From Hypholoma sublateritium FD-334 SS-4 (taxonomy: Eukaryota; Basidiomycota; Agaricomycetes; Agaricales; Strophariaceae): 64,000 nucleotides of DNA. The stretch is from the NCBI GenBank assembly GCA_000827495.1, contig KN817539.1, forward strand, positions 186,001 through 250,000, in the 5' to 3' direction. Below the pieces are notes generated by a model that saw nothing but the letters and a program-made list of their open reading frames with translations, searched no databases and had not been told where the DNA came from. Numbering within the stretch: position 1 is the first letter of the stretch; the number at the start of each line of letters is the position of its first letter. This document shows positions 35,601 through 48,210 of this stretch, piece by piece. The position numbers and the translations under genes were made by a program.

Positions 35601-36181
35601 GGAGGGCGTACTCCACTGTGCGAACGCGGTTTCTGCGGGATAGAATGTGCACCGCGTGCATGAATGTGGCCCTGGTCTTGCAAGACATTGACGCCCAGGA
35701 GGTCCCCGATCTCGAAGCTAGTGCCGACCCATTGCGGTGCGCCTACGTTCAGCGAGCCCTCGCTTTTTTGCATGCCACGGCGGCGTTCGTACCGCCTGCT
35801 CCATAGGCGCCCCCATTCGCTGTCCTTCCAGCGCTTCATGAGCTCCTCCACGGTACTCTCTTCCTGCAGCGAGTCCCAGTCTGCCTTGTCGCCGCCCTCG
35901 TGCAGGAAGAACCGGAGCGCGTGGGCTTTGGCCAGGCGGGCCACCTCCTCGGTCTTGTCACCGCCGCTGGCGGGCTCCTGACTCAACGAAAACACGCTTC
36001 CAAAGGTCAACTTCTTCTTTTGATTGGTCTGCGATTCGCCATGAGAGATGACCCTCTCGGGCATGGGCCCAACAAAGATGCGTCGGTGAGCGAGCCTTTC
36101 AGAATTTGCCTCTGCATGAGAACGACCTGGGTCTTGCCGTAAGTACGCGTTGTAACCGTTTGATGTAGATGTAGAAGCCAT
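32620..36181 (-). CDS. Spo71/Mug56-like PH-domain protein
   Basis: A large protein of about 1,000 residues read over ten or so exons. It starts at 36181 (MASTSTSNGYNAYLRQDPGR); an in-frame ATG at 36220 adds 13 residues. The N-terminal RRIFVGPMPERVI resembles the block opening the Spo7_2_N region of yeast Spo71. A Ser/Pro-rich linker follows. The PH-like region has WGEFLVAWRRDSIEIYKDH, KTKLSLFSFVDLTFCVTCA and RSRAYDWIWRLWRSMGG; the core block includes VIDICMDSLHNVPDWKYLID. A second PH domain runs VEGYLDRIRPNSQTKQAVYL to AHSCRDAIEWIVRLRALILY, and a third, partial PH-like segment ends MLERDAWCWAINAEIEKIVR. Spo71 works with Vps13 at the prospore membrane in yeast. The role here is inferred and could be sporulation- or membrane-related. 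The stop is at 32620. Confidence 0.75.
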
Positions 36182-36636
36182 TCGAAAACGAAGGATTCGA
36201 ATAAATTCAACAGCGTGCAAAGGAGGTGGTAAGAGCCTGATTCCAGGACACCTTTATGATGCCAATCATGCTGTCATAGTGAATGTATAAATAGACATTA
36301 CGAATAACCGAGTTGCACCGCCCCACGCCGCAGCGCTGGGCTCCAAAAGTGAGTGTTCAAAGGTGTTCAAACATTCGAATACTCGAAGGTGACGTTCTAC
36401 TCGAATAGAAAAAAGGGTTCATTTGCAATGAGTACTAACTAATGTACATACTGGGAAGTATACTACATACGTAGAGTATATAAATAAGTGCATGAGTTAT
36501 GAAGCTATATATTTAGAGAGTTGGGATGTTTATGGTAATAAATGTACTTGGAAATGGAAGAGTGCTGGGTAAAGCCTCCGACCCGGTATCATATGGTATC
36601 ATAAAGAAAATTGGAACGAGAGGGAAGGTCATCTAT
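36182..36636. other. Spacer between Spo71-like and AOX genes
   Basis: A 455-bp AT-richer spacer: promoter side of the Spo71-like gene and 3' side of AOX. It has several TTCGAA/TTCAAA-type motifs (36355-36420) but no gene. Confidence 0.5.
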
Positions 36637-38386
36637 CTAAGTAGGTTTAGATGCATTGATTCGTTCTTTCGTCATCAACTCATGGGATTGCTTGACGTAT
36701 TCTTCGGACTCGGAACGTTCGAACCTAGCGCCAATGATTAGCATCACATAGCCCACGTCGACGGGTCTACTCACTCGATTTTACGGCCCTTTGTGTGCAT
36801 ATCGGGCTCACGGAGGGCAAATGGATTCACATCCGTGGAAGGGTTCAAGTTCGCCAGACTGTGGTTTACGAAGCGATGTGTAGTTTCGTCAGACCTGACA
36901 GCATAGATTACATCCAACAGTTTGGCATCGTCAGGGAGACGCCAGTAGTCAATCGCAATTTCGGGGGCAGGCTTGCCCGTCCTATGACAGAGTGGTCGGC
37001 CAAGAAAAATGAGGCACGTAGGTGTTAAACTCACCATTCTGGGATCCTTCCCGCCTCCATGTCAGCAATGCAGCGGGTACTAAACACAGGAGAGATTCAC
37101 TGAGTACAATGGCGTAACAGCCTTTCAAAGAAATCACGTACTATGTCAAAACTGCTTCCTCTTCAAGGTGTCCTACAAAGCGATGACAGATGCGAGGAGA
37201 AATGAGATATGATAAAACTGTATTTGTATATTGTGTGAGGGTTAATGGGTTCGATTAGAAGCTACATTCACTCACAGAAAAGGTTATAGAAGACTCCTTG
37301 AGCGCCCAAGATCATGAGTCTGAACAGCATCGATGGCTGGCGAAGGGTCATAAATGTCCTGCGGGAAACTGATCAATGTCATCTAATGAAATAACAGAAT
37401 TCCTACATACATAAGATGCATCCTTTCATTTTCGGCCTCTTCTAAGCAGGTATGAATCCTGAATTGATGTTAAAACAAGTACTCAAGAGTGACATCATCA
37501 ATGACTAACCAGCCACTATCACGACGCTATAGATAGGTTAGTAAACTCAGCATATGAACGGTACGATGAGAATGTTGACCATTAGACGCAGACTCGTGAG
37601 GTGACGAAGAGTTGCAGCGACCATCCCGGGTACTCCAGCAATGGTCTCTAAAAATAGAATACGCTACAGAATACACATTTCGCATTAGTGCATAATCTCT
37701 GAAAGCAGATATTTGAAACATACATCGAGCCATTGCTTGTCAGACAGGAGGTATCCTGCTTTCCGTAGCTCTTCGATGGTCATACCAGGGGCGGGAGGTG
37801 ATTCGACGTGCTTGTAACCTGAAACAAAGTCGAATATAGTTCGAGCAAGTTTTACCATCCCGAAAGCGAGTTTATCACCAAGTGTCTTTCGCTGGCGATG
37901 GAGAACCTGCAATGCGTATTAGAGAAAGAAATTTTTGTAAAATAAATATTGTACGTACCTCGACGGCTCGAAGCTCCTCTGGAGAATATACAGGATGGAA
38001 TAGCACCCAATCTCCACGGACCAAGCCTGGGACCGTGCTGACCGCATCGTGTTTGGTCAGTGGTGAAGTGTGCATCGAGGAAGATCCCGGATTTTCCTCT
38101 AGAGCAAGTTATAAAAAGACCGAAACTTTATGAACGTATAAAGTTGCGTACGTGGGTGAACAGGACTCGCTTCCTTGTGGGATTCCGTTTTCGTCAAGGT
38201 ATCATTTGCGACAGAGGGAGTTGTAGATAGATGCCTGAGAGACAGCCCCATAGTTCCCTTGTCTGCGTTTGGAAGAAGCCATAGACGGGTATGCATCGAA
38301 GGCAAAGTAGACATCGCCGAGCGTGAGGCAGCTGAGCATGTCAACCTGAGGGCAGGAGAAGTCTTTATCACAGAGGTCCTAAGCAT
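36637..38386 (-). CDS. aox: Alternative oxidase (mitochondrial AOX)
   Basis: Inner-membrane di-iron ubiquinol oxidase that bypasses complexes III and IV. The start at 38386 ([20 protein letters not shown]) gives a presequence; ATGs further upstream reach 38473. Spliced exons give [53 protein letters not shown] and [20 protein letters not shown], with first iron ligand motif LET. These are followed by [66 protein letters not shown] and the last ligand segment [12 protein letters not shown] (E and H). A final intron adds [18 protein letters not shown] and ends INASKPT at 36637. At least eight introns are present. All four ligand motifs are kept, so the enzyme should be active. Confidence 0.96.
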
Positions 38387-41030
38387 AGCGACCGTTAAGC
38401 TGAGATATGCAATTTTGCTGTCAATACAACGCAGCCTCCTTGTTCTTATAGCCACTAGCATTTTCCGATCCACTCCGGATCGTGAGTCACGAAGCCGGTT
38501 CGCACCGAAGAGCAGCGACTTAAGCCCGGTGGGGACATACTAATAGCGGTACAGGTATCACAAGAGCTCGCGAAAAGCTGATTGTTTCGACAGTATCACA
38601 AGTAGGGAGCGCCGGAGTTGCGTCGAGGAGAAGCGAAAGGAAGACCGTCAGACCGTCAGACAGCCGCGCCAGCCATTCGCCTGATAAAACTACTCGTCCA
38701 TGATTGGTTCTCGAATTGTGGGAAATATCTATTGTTAGCATTTAAGTCTCCGCGGCCCAGGATTTCCACTTTGGGCCTACTATGACGTAGATGAGGCCTG
38801 CGCCAAGCAGCTGTGCAACCTCGTATCAACGCGTTGAGGTCGAGCGGGCGCCAGTATGTAACGACCGTCCCTTCTTTCTATAATTGAGAAATCAGTGCCA
38901 TTTAAATCTAGCTAAAATGTACTGGAAATCAGAAATTTCCGGAATCTATGCGTAAAACGACCGTGGCGGTAGTGAGCGGGCTTCAACGGACTAGTTGTGC
39001 AAAGGAAGTTTAGTTTCTGACAAAGTCGTGTCCAAGATTCAAGATATTGATGAGATTAAAAGAGCTGAGAGTCATAGGCTGTGTTTCTTCTGGCCTTGAG
39101 TAGAGATTTAGTACTCAAGGACCTCTTTCCAACTATCTACAGGCGATCCTTTCCGTTTTGATAAGTATCGACATCGCAAAAAACGCAGAGCGCATTTCAA
39201 GCTCATCTCACCACGCAAGCTCACGTTGTAATTCTATCAGTATCGCGCTCAATTTCTTAAGTCATATCGCGCTGACGTATGATCGGTCGATGTTTTTTAT
39301 TTCTCGCCGAGAATAATATAAATCACTCACACACCTTTCAAATTTGTTCAGGCCATCCGCGTGAAACTTCAAGCATGGAGTGAGTTGGCCGCTCGCGTTA
39401 CGTACACTTTGAACCGCGCCAATTGGAAGCACGGGCCAATGGAATCTTGGGCATCGAGAGAATACTAGAATCGTCGTGAGGAATTTCTGACATTCCTGAC
39501 ATCCAACGCCACCGCCCCCAGGACTGCCTCAAAGATCGCCCTGTCAATCAACTTCTTTGGAAGCAGCGGCGTCTACGTGTTTTGCCCAGGCCTTAAATGG
39601 CCCACAAAGGGTACCATTCTACTGCCACCGCAGAAATTGCGCAGAACATGTTTCGAACCATAATAGCCTTCGTTCAGCCTCGTTGACTGGCGATTGAAGG
39701 CGGCTTAAGTCAGGCGGTGTTTAATATCGCTTGGCCTCGGACACAGCCGAGATACCACGTTAGCCAATGTTAACATACACTCGTCGCAACAAATGAATCG
39801 AGGGCTCTGCGCTTTACAGTTAATTTGCCGCTTAGCACAGGTGAGATAAGGACCGACGTAAATCATATGCATCACCTCAAGTCTGGTTCAACTGACCGTG
39901 GAGAATGACTAATGTTTTAAATCTCTGAAATTGCTTTGATGTTGATAGTATGACGGTCCCTCACCTTCACAGGTAGTCAAAGTGCACTGTACCCTGTAAA
40001 TTTACATGCTTCCAAAGACCTGATACTCGTGTTACAGTTATTTAAAGGCAGGAAGCTTAGCTACTCTTAGTCGGTGCCTGTTGTCACATAAGCTTAGTGT
40101 AGTCCCTCCTATACTTAAATACTCCCAAATGACCATTGTACCGTAATGCGATCGCTGCTTTATGCGCCACGTTCGGCTGTCCCGACAGATACTGCAGCCC
40201 GCGTGCAGACCCCCATTATCTCAGGGCCGAACAGCGATCGATCTAACAGTTAAACGGGGTCCCCAAACACCACGCTGATGGTCCAGTGATGCCGTATCTC
40301 TGCAGCAAACGACGCATATACACACCACGAGCCTCCAGCTATTTTTGAACGCTGCGATTATAAGCGCAGAAGCCAGCCGTTATCGTCTTGCCTTGATCAG
40401 CGGGCTTCGGCAGCCGCACAGAACCTTAAAGCTAGGAGTACATGTGGGTTCTTTGTCGGTCGAGATGGACCACCCATTGGCCTGCAGGCGGGGGTGCGAA
40501 TCCCCAGAGGAAGATGGACTGGGACTTGATTTCCAAATTGGGCTGGCCCATCTTGATGGGAAGGGTCGTCCAATCTATTTGGAGGCAAGTCCCTTTTCAG
40601 GAAAGAGGAAGTGAACCGACAAACCTTATCCGTCTACCTGAACCGTAGATAGTCCCAACAGGAAGATACAGATGCAGGGAAGTACACCAAGTCCCTCGCG
40701 CCATGGATATTCAGATATTCCATAGGTCCATGCACCGCATATAATTTATTACGCGGTTCCAAACATAATTGACGGAGAGAGACTTCGCCTGCAACTCCGC
40801 CGTCAGTTTTCCAAATCGATTTCATTTAAGTGTATTAATAATAATCTCGCGTGGCGAGCAACGCCTGGAAAAGAGGGGTCCTGTCAAACCATTGGAAATT
40901 TCTGAAAATGCAGATATGTAGGTAGCCGACTCGTATTCAAAAAACAACGGCATGCCACCCGTTACGAATGCCAACGGCGAAGACCTGCAGGACCGCACAG
41001 CAGCCGCGAGGATGCCCCAGCTGACTTTAT
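38387..41030. other. Gene-poor region upstream of AOX, moderate GC
   Basis: About 2.6 kb contains no coding exon I can support. It includes the AOX promoter. There is a short direct repeat (GACCGTCA twice, about 38643-38658). No terminal repeats, reverse transcriptase or transposase motifs are visible. The base composition is ordinary, in contrast to the CpG-rich block that starts near 41.0 kb. Confidence 0.6.
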
Positions 41031-41499
41031 CGCCATTACAAACCCGACTGACAGCACGGGAACAGCGTCGTCCAAGCGTCGTCTATCATGCAAGTAAACC
41101 AAATATCCAGCCCGTCTTCACATCCTAGGCGTATCCGAAATGAAACGCCATTTATGCCGCGCGCGCAGGGACTTCCCCGCCCCCACAGTGGTGTGCGCGC
41201 GATAGCAGAGCACGCGCGCAAGGCGCCACTCGCGAGGCGCGGCGTGCCACCGATCCTACCCCGCCCCGAACCTGCACCCCCACGCAGAGATCGACACAGA
41301 TCAGCGCCGTCGGCTGTCACCAAACCCACGTGCGGAGCAGCCATTCGGCTAAGTATCTCTAAGTACAGACACACATATGTACGACACCGCCCAGCTGGCC
41401 CCGCGGCCTGCGCTTGTGTATCGTGTATGTAAAGCTGCGCGAAAATTATCAATACGTAAATAGCGTACACATGCCACGCGCGCCGCCGCTCGCAGCCCT

Positions 41500-44400
41500 G
41501 CGCATGCGTTTGTCCGCTGCTCCCGCACCAGAAGGTCGCCAGTCGCTGAGGGAGACCGCTCGACCCTGCGCTCTTCGGGGGCTCCGTGCGTGCCACAGGC
41601 GCTGGCATGGATGGGCTGTCGAGCAACTAAACAATATTATCAACGCGGTGTCCGCGCTGATGCTCTCCCTGCAGGGTCCACAAACGGCTGCTAGCGCAAT
41701 CGATGAGCAGGGCCATATCCCATAGCTACGATGAGTTCGCCGCGTCTGTGGAATATCCGCGGGGCTAATACGGCTGTCAACGCGCGAATGCGCTGTTCTC
41801 CGAGACGCGTACGTGCAGGTGAAAATCTACAGTGCTAATCTTGCGCCGCAGTGGCTGGAACAAATCGAGTGCGTCGGATGCGTGTATAGCCCACTTATGC
41901 GAGACGACCAGGCCCGTGCGTATGCCGAGATATGTGGGAAGACGAGCGAATTATAGCAGCTTACAGCACGCCGCGCGGCGCGCGTACGGAGACTACCGCG
42001 CCAATCTGTGGTGCTCGGGCGGAGATTTGCTGCCGACGCGCATGTACGAAAATCTCGCGTAGAGACCACCCACCCACCTCTCTGTACGCGAGCTGGTATT
42101 TCGTCGCACAGAGCATCGATGGAAGGCCACCGTGGAGAGATGCGGCGGAAATAATGTGCGGATTATACCAGCACCAGGGGGGCGCGCACTGTACGGGCGA
42201 GCCCGCGCCAATCTGCGGTGGCCATCTCGGCCACGCGCTACGGAACGTGCGAGCTGCACACCACCAGTGCCCGCACGCTGCACCGCGCACGCCGCCCCTG
42301 CGTCAGGCGGCGGTGAGAGCCCGCTACCGCTGCGCAGTCGTCGGACAGATATGCAGGCGCCCGGCGGCCAATGTACAGCTACCCTAGCTCCCTCACGTGC
42401 GGCCGCCTGGGAGCAGGGTCCTGGGCGCCGACGGCCATGATCATGCCGTCTCGAAAGGCGCTTCCAGGACATATTCCCACTCCGCGGCGCTCACGCGCTA
42501 ATTCTACGTGCGTGCGCGCGAGCCTCGCGCTGCGCCTTCGCTGTCGCGCTAGCAGGCGAGCCATCAACCAACGGTATAGCGTTCATTACAGGCATAGATA
42601 ACAGCTCGCCGCGCTGAGCGATGGCAAAAATACTATCTTTGTGGGGCACACGACTGGGCGGTCGAGGATGAGCGCGCGCGGTGGGGAACGCTCCCAGGCC
42701 AATCTGCGGTACCCATCTAGCTGCCGCGCAGGGACCGCTGCTCCGCGCCGAAGGCCAAGCACACCGTCCCCCAGGCGCCTCGAGGGCATGTTTCGCACTC
42801 CGCGGCGCTCGCGCGTTATTTCTGCGTGAGCGCGCTGCCGGCAGCCTCGCGCTGCGTCTCCGGCGTCTCGCGGACCGGTCGCACAGAGCGGGTGGACGGA
42901 TCCGTGGCGGAAGTATTATGCGGTGTGCATGAACGCGCGTTGGGCGACGACGCGCACGCGCCAATCTCCGGTGCCCCGTTGCGCCGTCGCGCGGGGACCG
43001 CTGCTTCGCACGCATGCCGGCTGGCCGTGCGCTCTGCTTATCCTTGGCCGAGCCGTGCCGCGCTGGCGGAGGGACCATGGATGACGGTGTCGCTCGCGGT
43101 GCACACCATCAGTGGAAGTTCGCCGCGGCGAGGCGTATCATGGGTGCGCAGGTCGCAGGGAGGCGTCGCCACTATGCCGTACGCGTGCGCGCCGAGTCAA
43201 GGGCGTATTTCGTACCCCGCGGCGCTTGCGCGCTGGCCTCGCGCTGCGTCTTCTCTGTCGCTCTCGTAGAACGACAATTAATCAGTGGCGGCGCCGCGGT
43301 AGATAACGGGGGAAATATTATACGGGCTTCATGCGCACGCACTGGGGTATAGGCAAGTACTCCGAAGCCAATCTGCGGCGCCCATCTCGCGGGCGTGGTG
43401 CCCCACCGGGCACGTGCGGCGGGCGTGCAGTGCGACCCCGGGCGAAGGCGTCCGTACGCGCCGCGCGCGGGCGCATTTCGCACTCCGCGGCGTTTGTCAA
43501 GCATGTTTGCGCGTGGGTGCGCGCGGCCGGCTGGGGTGCGGTGGAAGCGGCACCCACGGCGCAGGCGTCGATAACAGGCTATCGGTGCGAGATATGGCGG
43601 GGTGCACGGGACGTGGCGCGATATGCGGTCTTCACGAGCGCGCCGCGGGGGAAGCGAGCGCCCGCGCCAATCTGCGGTGCCCATCTCAGCGCGCTGCCCC
43701 CTCTCGCACGCGCGACTGCACTTCCTGGCAGAAGCGCAGAGCCCCGCAGCGCTCAGGCGCATCTGGCACTCCGCGGCGCTCACGCGCTGTCTCCGCGCCG
43801 CGCTGGTGGGCGGACCATCGATTACTGTACGAAGCACCGATAGCAGTGCGTCGTGGCCACATACGGGGTCAATATACTGCGCGCACTCGAGCGCAGGGGG
43901 AATGCTCCAAGTACAGCCATGATCATCACTCCGCGGACCTTGCGCTGCGTCAGTGGACGGAGGACCAGCCGGTGGCCTCGCTCACGGCGCAGGAATAGGC
44001 GCCAGGCCACTGTGTCAGGATATGACGCACGCTTTCGGAGCGCTGCGTGAACGCGCCGCAGGGCATGTGCCGGGGCCGTTTTGCAGCCGCCATCTCGTGG
44101 TAGTGCAGGCGCCGCTGGGCTACCTGCCTTGGATGTCGACGGAACGCGGGCGCGGGCGTATTTCGCGTTCCGTGACGCTTGTACTGGCGCTGCACCTCAG
44201 CTGGCGCGCAGGCGGTCTGCGCTGCGCCGGGCTGGTGGGAAATAATGATAAAGAGGTAAAGCGCGAAGCGCATATCCGCCTTATCGCTGCACTTTAATTT
44301 CCCACCTCATCGTCGTGCAGGCAGCGCTGCTCCCTCTCATGGAACGCGCGACCTCGCATCCTGGTAGAAGTTCGCACTCCGCACTCCGCGGCGCTCACGC

Positions 44401-46020
44401 GCTATTTCGACGAACGCATGCACACACGCCTCGCTCGTCTCGCACCGCGTCTTCGCTGTCGAGCAGGTCCCCCGCGCCGCGCCGCGCTGGTGGGCGGACC
44501 ATCGATTTCGAACCGCGGATAGCAGTACATGCGTCGTGGCTAGATACGGCGTCAATAAATAATCGGTTGGACGAGTGCTCGGAGGGGATGCACGCAGCAC
44601 AATTGACAATCAGTGTTGCGTCATCGCCTTTTCCAGTGGGTGGAGGATCAGCACCAGCCAACGGCGTCGGTCGCGGCGCAGGCATCGGCGCCAGGCCGCT
44701 GTGTCAGGATATGGCGCACGCTTTTGGAGCGCTGTTTGAATGCTTATGCGCCCCGGGCCGTTTTTTAGGCGCTATCTCTCCGTGGGGCAGCGCGCGCCTC
44801 GCGCGTCAAGTGGGCGGGTCTATCGCTGCCTGCACGGCGCGTACGACCACCTAGATGGGATGCAGACCGCGCGGGGGTGTATTTCAAGTTAGCGCTCTGC
44901 GACACCTGCACTGGCGCTTCACCTCAGCTGGAGCGCAGGCCGTCCCGCGCTCAGGCGCATTTCGAATTTCGCACTCCGCGGCGCTCGCGCGCTATTTCGA
45001 CGCACGCACGCCTCGCGCTGCGTCTTCGCTGTCGCGCGGGACCCCGCGCCGCGCCGCGCCAGTGGGCGGACCATCGATTGCTCTGCGAGCCACTGATAGC
45101 AGTACATGCGTCGTCGCTAGATACGGCCAGGCCGTGGTGTCAGAATATGACGCACGCTTTTGGAGTGTTGCATGAGTGCGCCGCGGGGCAAGTACCTGGG
45201 CCATTGTTCAGTAGTGCAGGCCCTGCTAGCCTGCCCCGACCGCCTGGAAGCAGGGGGCAGTTCCGGTCTCGTGGAAAACAGCGCACATCCGCCCCCGCTA
45301 CGCCCTTGAACTGCCCGTATCAGCGTCCTGGTTTCGCACTCCGCGACGCTCACGCGCTATCTCGACGCACGCCTCGCTCGCCTCGCGCCGCGTCTTCGCT
45401 GTCGCGCGGGACCCCCGCACCGCGCCGCGCTGGTGGGCGGACCATCGATTGCTCTGCGAGCCGCTGATAGCTCTGCGGCGCGGCTAGATGCGATTCGGCG
45501 TCAGTATCCTGCAAGACGTAAGTGCGGTGGTAGTGGACCCAGTGGTGGGAGGGCCGTGAGCTGCGTCGTCGCCTTTTTCCAGGGGACGGATCGTCGGGCA
45601 GTGGCGTCGTATCCGGCGGAGGCATACGGTCTCGGAGTGTCGTATGAACGCGCCGTGGGGGGTTGTAGTCGCCATCTCGCCGCTGGCCGGCCTCCAAGCG
45701 CCATCGCCCGGGCAGGCCAGTCAGCCGTGTGTATCTCGCCGCCGTGCAGGTGCTTCTCCATGCATGCCTGGACGACAGCCTCGCCCGCCCGCCCGCCTGG
45801 CAGCAGGGTGCGCTGGACACTCCGCGGCGCAACCGCCCAGTCGGCCGCTGCTGCCCGCCCAGATGCCGGCGGCGTGCGGGCGATTTTGCGCTCCGCGGCG
45901 CTTGCACGGCGAGCACCTCAGCTGGCTCGCAGGTGGTCTGGACTGGTGACAAATAATCGATAAAGTAGCGCATAGCCGCACCCTCGCTGTGCACCGTGCG
46001 TCCTAGAATCGCGCTGACCA
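41500..46020. repeat. GC/CpG-rich field of degenerate modular tandem repeats
   Basis: Several sequence modules recur in the same order with wide divergence. Module A: GCCAATCTGCGGTGCCCATC near 42002, 42212, 42698, 42961, 43369 and 43667. Module B: TTCGCACTCCGCGGCGCTC followed by TCGCGCTGCGTCTTCGCTG near 42483, 42794, 43214, 43482, 43774, 44386, 44977 and 45339. Module C: GGGCGGACCATCGATT near 43810, 44495, 45063 and 45435, then GATAGCAGTACATGCGTCGT and CTAGATACGG. Module D: GTGTCAGGATATGACGCACG with CGGAGCGCTG near 44022, 44699 and 45139. Spacing between like modules ranges from roughly 210 to 590 bp. The longest similar blocks are 44370-44560, 44965-45125 and 45330-45500. Frames are open on both strands because stops are scarce in CpG-rich DNA; no protein family is visible. 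Confidence 0.75.
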
Positions 46021-46966
46021 AACGCACGATCCCCAGTAGTCCCCAGTACCCTCAGACCCGGGTGCGGGGTGAGCGCCACCGGCATCCTGCTCGCGATAAC
46101 TCACGGCGCGTCTATTCGCTCGATCTCAAGGGATACCCACACGGCACGTACAAGCCCCGCGCCGCAGCGGCCTGCTTATCGCAGCGGTGCAAGGGCTGGC
46201 CGGGGGCTGCCTTGCGGCGCGCAGACGACGTCAGATATCCACGGGCACGGGGGGTCTATGGACGGAGGCGCGCGCAGGTAGGACACCGGACAGGACGCGC
46301 GCGCGGGCGAGCCGGGCTGGCTGGGAGCGCGCGCTCGCCTGCGGGGCACATGGCGTGCAGTTTGTCGCACTTTGCGGGGCTTTGGCGTGTGCGCGGCGGG
46401 TTTGCGGCTGTGGGCGGTGCGAAGTGCGGCGGCGGGACGGGGGTGCCGGGATCTGCGCGCGCGGAAGGGGGAGGTGGGTGGCGGCGCGCATCTCGATGGA
46501 CGGTGCGCAGCGGGCGGGCGTGCAGCAGCAGGCAGGCAGGCAGGCGGCCGAGAATAGCGCGCGCGGTCGCATGACCGCCACGCGCGAGATAGGGAGATCG
46601 ACCCAATCGCCCGTCACGCCGCGAGGCAGCGGGCTGGGGGAGCTGAACCTTCGCGTTTTCGGACTCCGCGAAAAGCGGCGATTCGGACTCAGCGCATATC
46701 GCGAGGCAGGCGTCTAAACAGGGCGGGAACGGGACCCAGGGAGGCGGTGATGAGGGGGATAGATTATGCAGCCCGAAAGAGTGGCAGCCAGGCGCCGGGG
46801 GCTGGGAACAGACACGGAATGGGGTTCGGTTGCGAGGAGAGTACAAACAGGCTGGATTGGGACGGCCGAAAAGGGGAATGGCCTGCGATGGCTTTCTGTT
46901 CCGTCCCATCCACGGTGAGTCCCTTTATAATGGCGCCCCAGGCAGCCAGCCGCCGCCGCACCCGCC
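46021..46966. other. GC-rich spacer and promoter of the CENP-B-like gene
   Basis: No supported gene is present. A (GGCA)n microsatellite occurs at about 46522-46546. A TATA-like TATAAT (46926-46931) lies 36 bp upstream of the HTH gene's ATG. Open frames on both strands here are a composition effect. Confidence 0.55.
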
Positions 46967-48210
46967 ATGGACTCTGCTCACGCCCCGCTCCCAGCCTGGT
47001 ACCCGCACGACTTCCCCGCCATGCCCTCGCCCTACCCGTCGCCCGCCCCGTCCGACCCCGCCCTCGCCTACCTGCTCCCCAGCTCGGGCCCCGCCCGCCG
47101 CCGCACGTCCCCCGACCCCTACGTCCCCTACGACCGCCGCCCCCGCCGCCCGTCGCCCGTGAGCACGGGCTCGTCGCCGTCGCCGTCCGAGCCCGCCTCC
47201 GCCGTCCCCCGCCCCCCGCGCCGCGAGCAGCACCGCCAGACCAAGCACCGCCTGCGCGACGTCGATCGCAAGAACATCTGCCTCTACCACGTCGACCACC
47301 CGCACGCCCGCCAGGAGGACATCGGCGCCGCCTTCAACGTCGAGCGCAGCACCATCTCCAAGATCCTCAAGGAAAAGGCGAAATGGCTCAACATCTCGCA
47401 GGAGAGCGAGAACTGCGAGCACACATCCAAGCACCGGTGCGTCCCGCGCACCCGCTCCGAGCCTCACTGACCCCGCGCAGCACGTCCAAGTTCCCCGCGC
47501 TCGAGGAGGACATGCGCAAGGCGCTCCAGGCGTGGGCCGAGCAGCGCGTCAACATCACCGACCACCTCATCCGCACCCGCGCCCTCGAGCTCGCCGTCGA
47601 CTGCAACATCACCCCCGACATGTTCAAGGCCTCCTCCGGCTGGGTCGAGAACTTCAAGGCCCGCCACGACATCCGCCGCGGTGAGTGGCCGCACGCCATC
47701 CTCTACGGCCCCCCGCACCGCGGCGCCGTCCCCACCGCCCAGCAGACGATGGGCATGGGCTACGACGAGCACGGCAACCCCCGCCAGGCGCAGCAGCCCG
47801 GCGCCGCCCCGATCGACGCCGACGCCGCCGCCCGCGCCCCCGGCGTGCACACCCCGCAGCAGCGCCACGCCGCGCTCGACCCCACCGCGATCCAGCACTC
47901 GCCCGACGGGTACGACGCGCAGCGCGAGTACCACGCGCAGTACCCCGACGCCGTGCTCGGCCACGTGTACGGGCATGCCGCCGCCGCCGCGGGCGCCGCC
48001 GAGCCCGAGGAGGTCATCCTCGGCGTGCAGGGCATGCCGCCGCCGCCGACCGTCGAGGAGGCGGACGAGGCGATCAACATCGTCATCATGTTCATCGACC
48101 GCGTCGCGCCCGACGGCTTCCTCGTCCCCGGCGAGCGCGCGATGCTCGGCCACGTCAAGTGCGCGCTGTTCAACCTCGTCAGCGGCATGCCGTACGAGCG
48201 CCCCCGGTAG
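46967..48210 (+). CDS. CENP-B/psq-type HTH DNA-binding protein without transposase domain
   Basis: A predicted sequence-specific DNA-binding protein of 399 residues in two exons; the intron at 47437-47480 (44 nt) is phase 2. It starts at 46967 (MDSAHAPLPAWYPHDFPAMP). The N-terminal 85 residues are Pro/Ser-rich. The first HTH (psq/Tc5-N type) has RDVDRKNICLYHVDHPHARQ, then EDIGAAFNVERSTISKILKE. The second, CENPB-type HTH has FPALEEDMRKALQAWAEQRV, LIRTRALELAVDCNITPDMF and SSGWVENFKARHDIRRG. A Gln/Ala/Pro linker leads to a conserved-looking C-terminal helix (EEADEAINIVIMFIDR, FLVPGERAMLGHVKCALFNL). No DDE endonuclease follows, so this is a domesticated or regulator-type member. Codon third positions are almost all G or C, more extreme than in neighbouring genes outside the GC-rich block. 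Confidence 0.85.

Noticed and set aside
40480..40510. tRNA B-box-like GGTGCGAATCCCC
   Set aside because: No A box or cloverleaf can be formed with the upstream sequence.
38387..41030. Transposon remnant in the AOX upstream desert
   Set aside because: No terminal repeats, target duplications or reverse transcriptase/transposase motifs could be found by eye.
41036..46909. Many ORFs of 100-225 codons on both strands in the GC-rich block
   Set aside because: They overlap on opposite strands, share no domains and are rich in Arg/Ala/Pro, as expected from random CpG-rich DNA with few stop codons. No introns or family motifs support them.
47680..47745. GTGAGT donor inside the CENP-B-like coding region (after DIRR)
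   Set aside because: None of the following AG sites restores the reading frame of the conserved C-terminus, so read-through is the better model.
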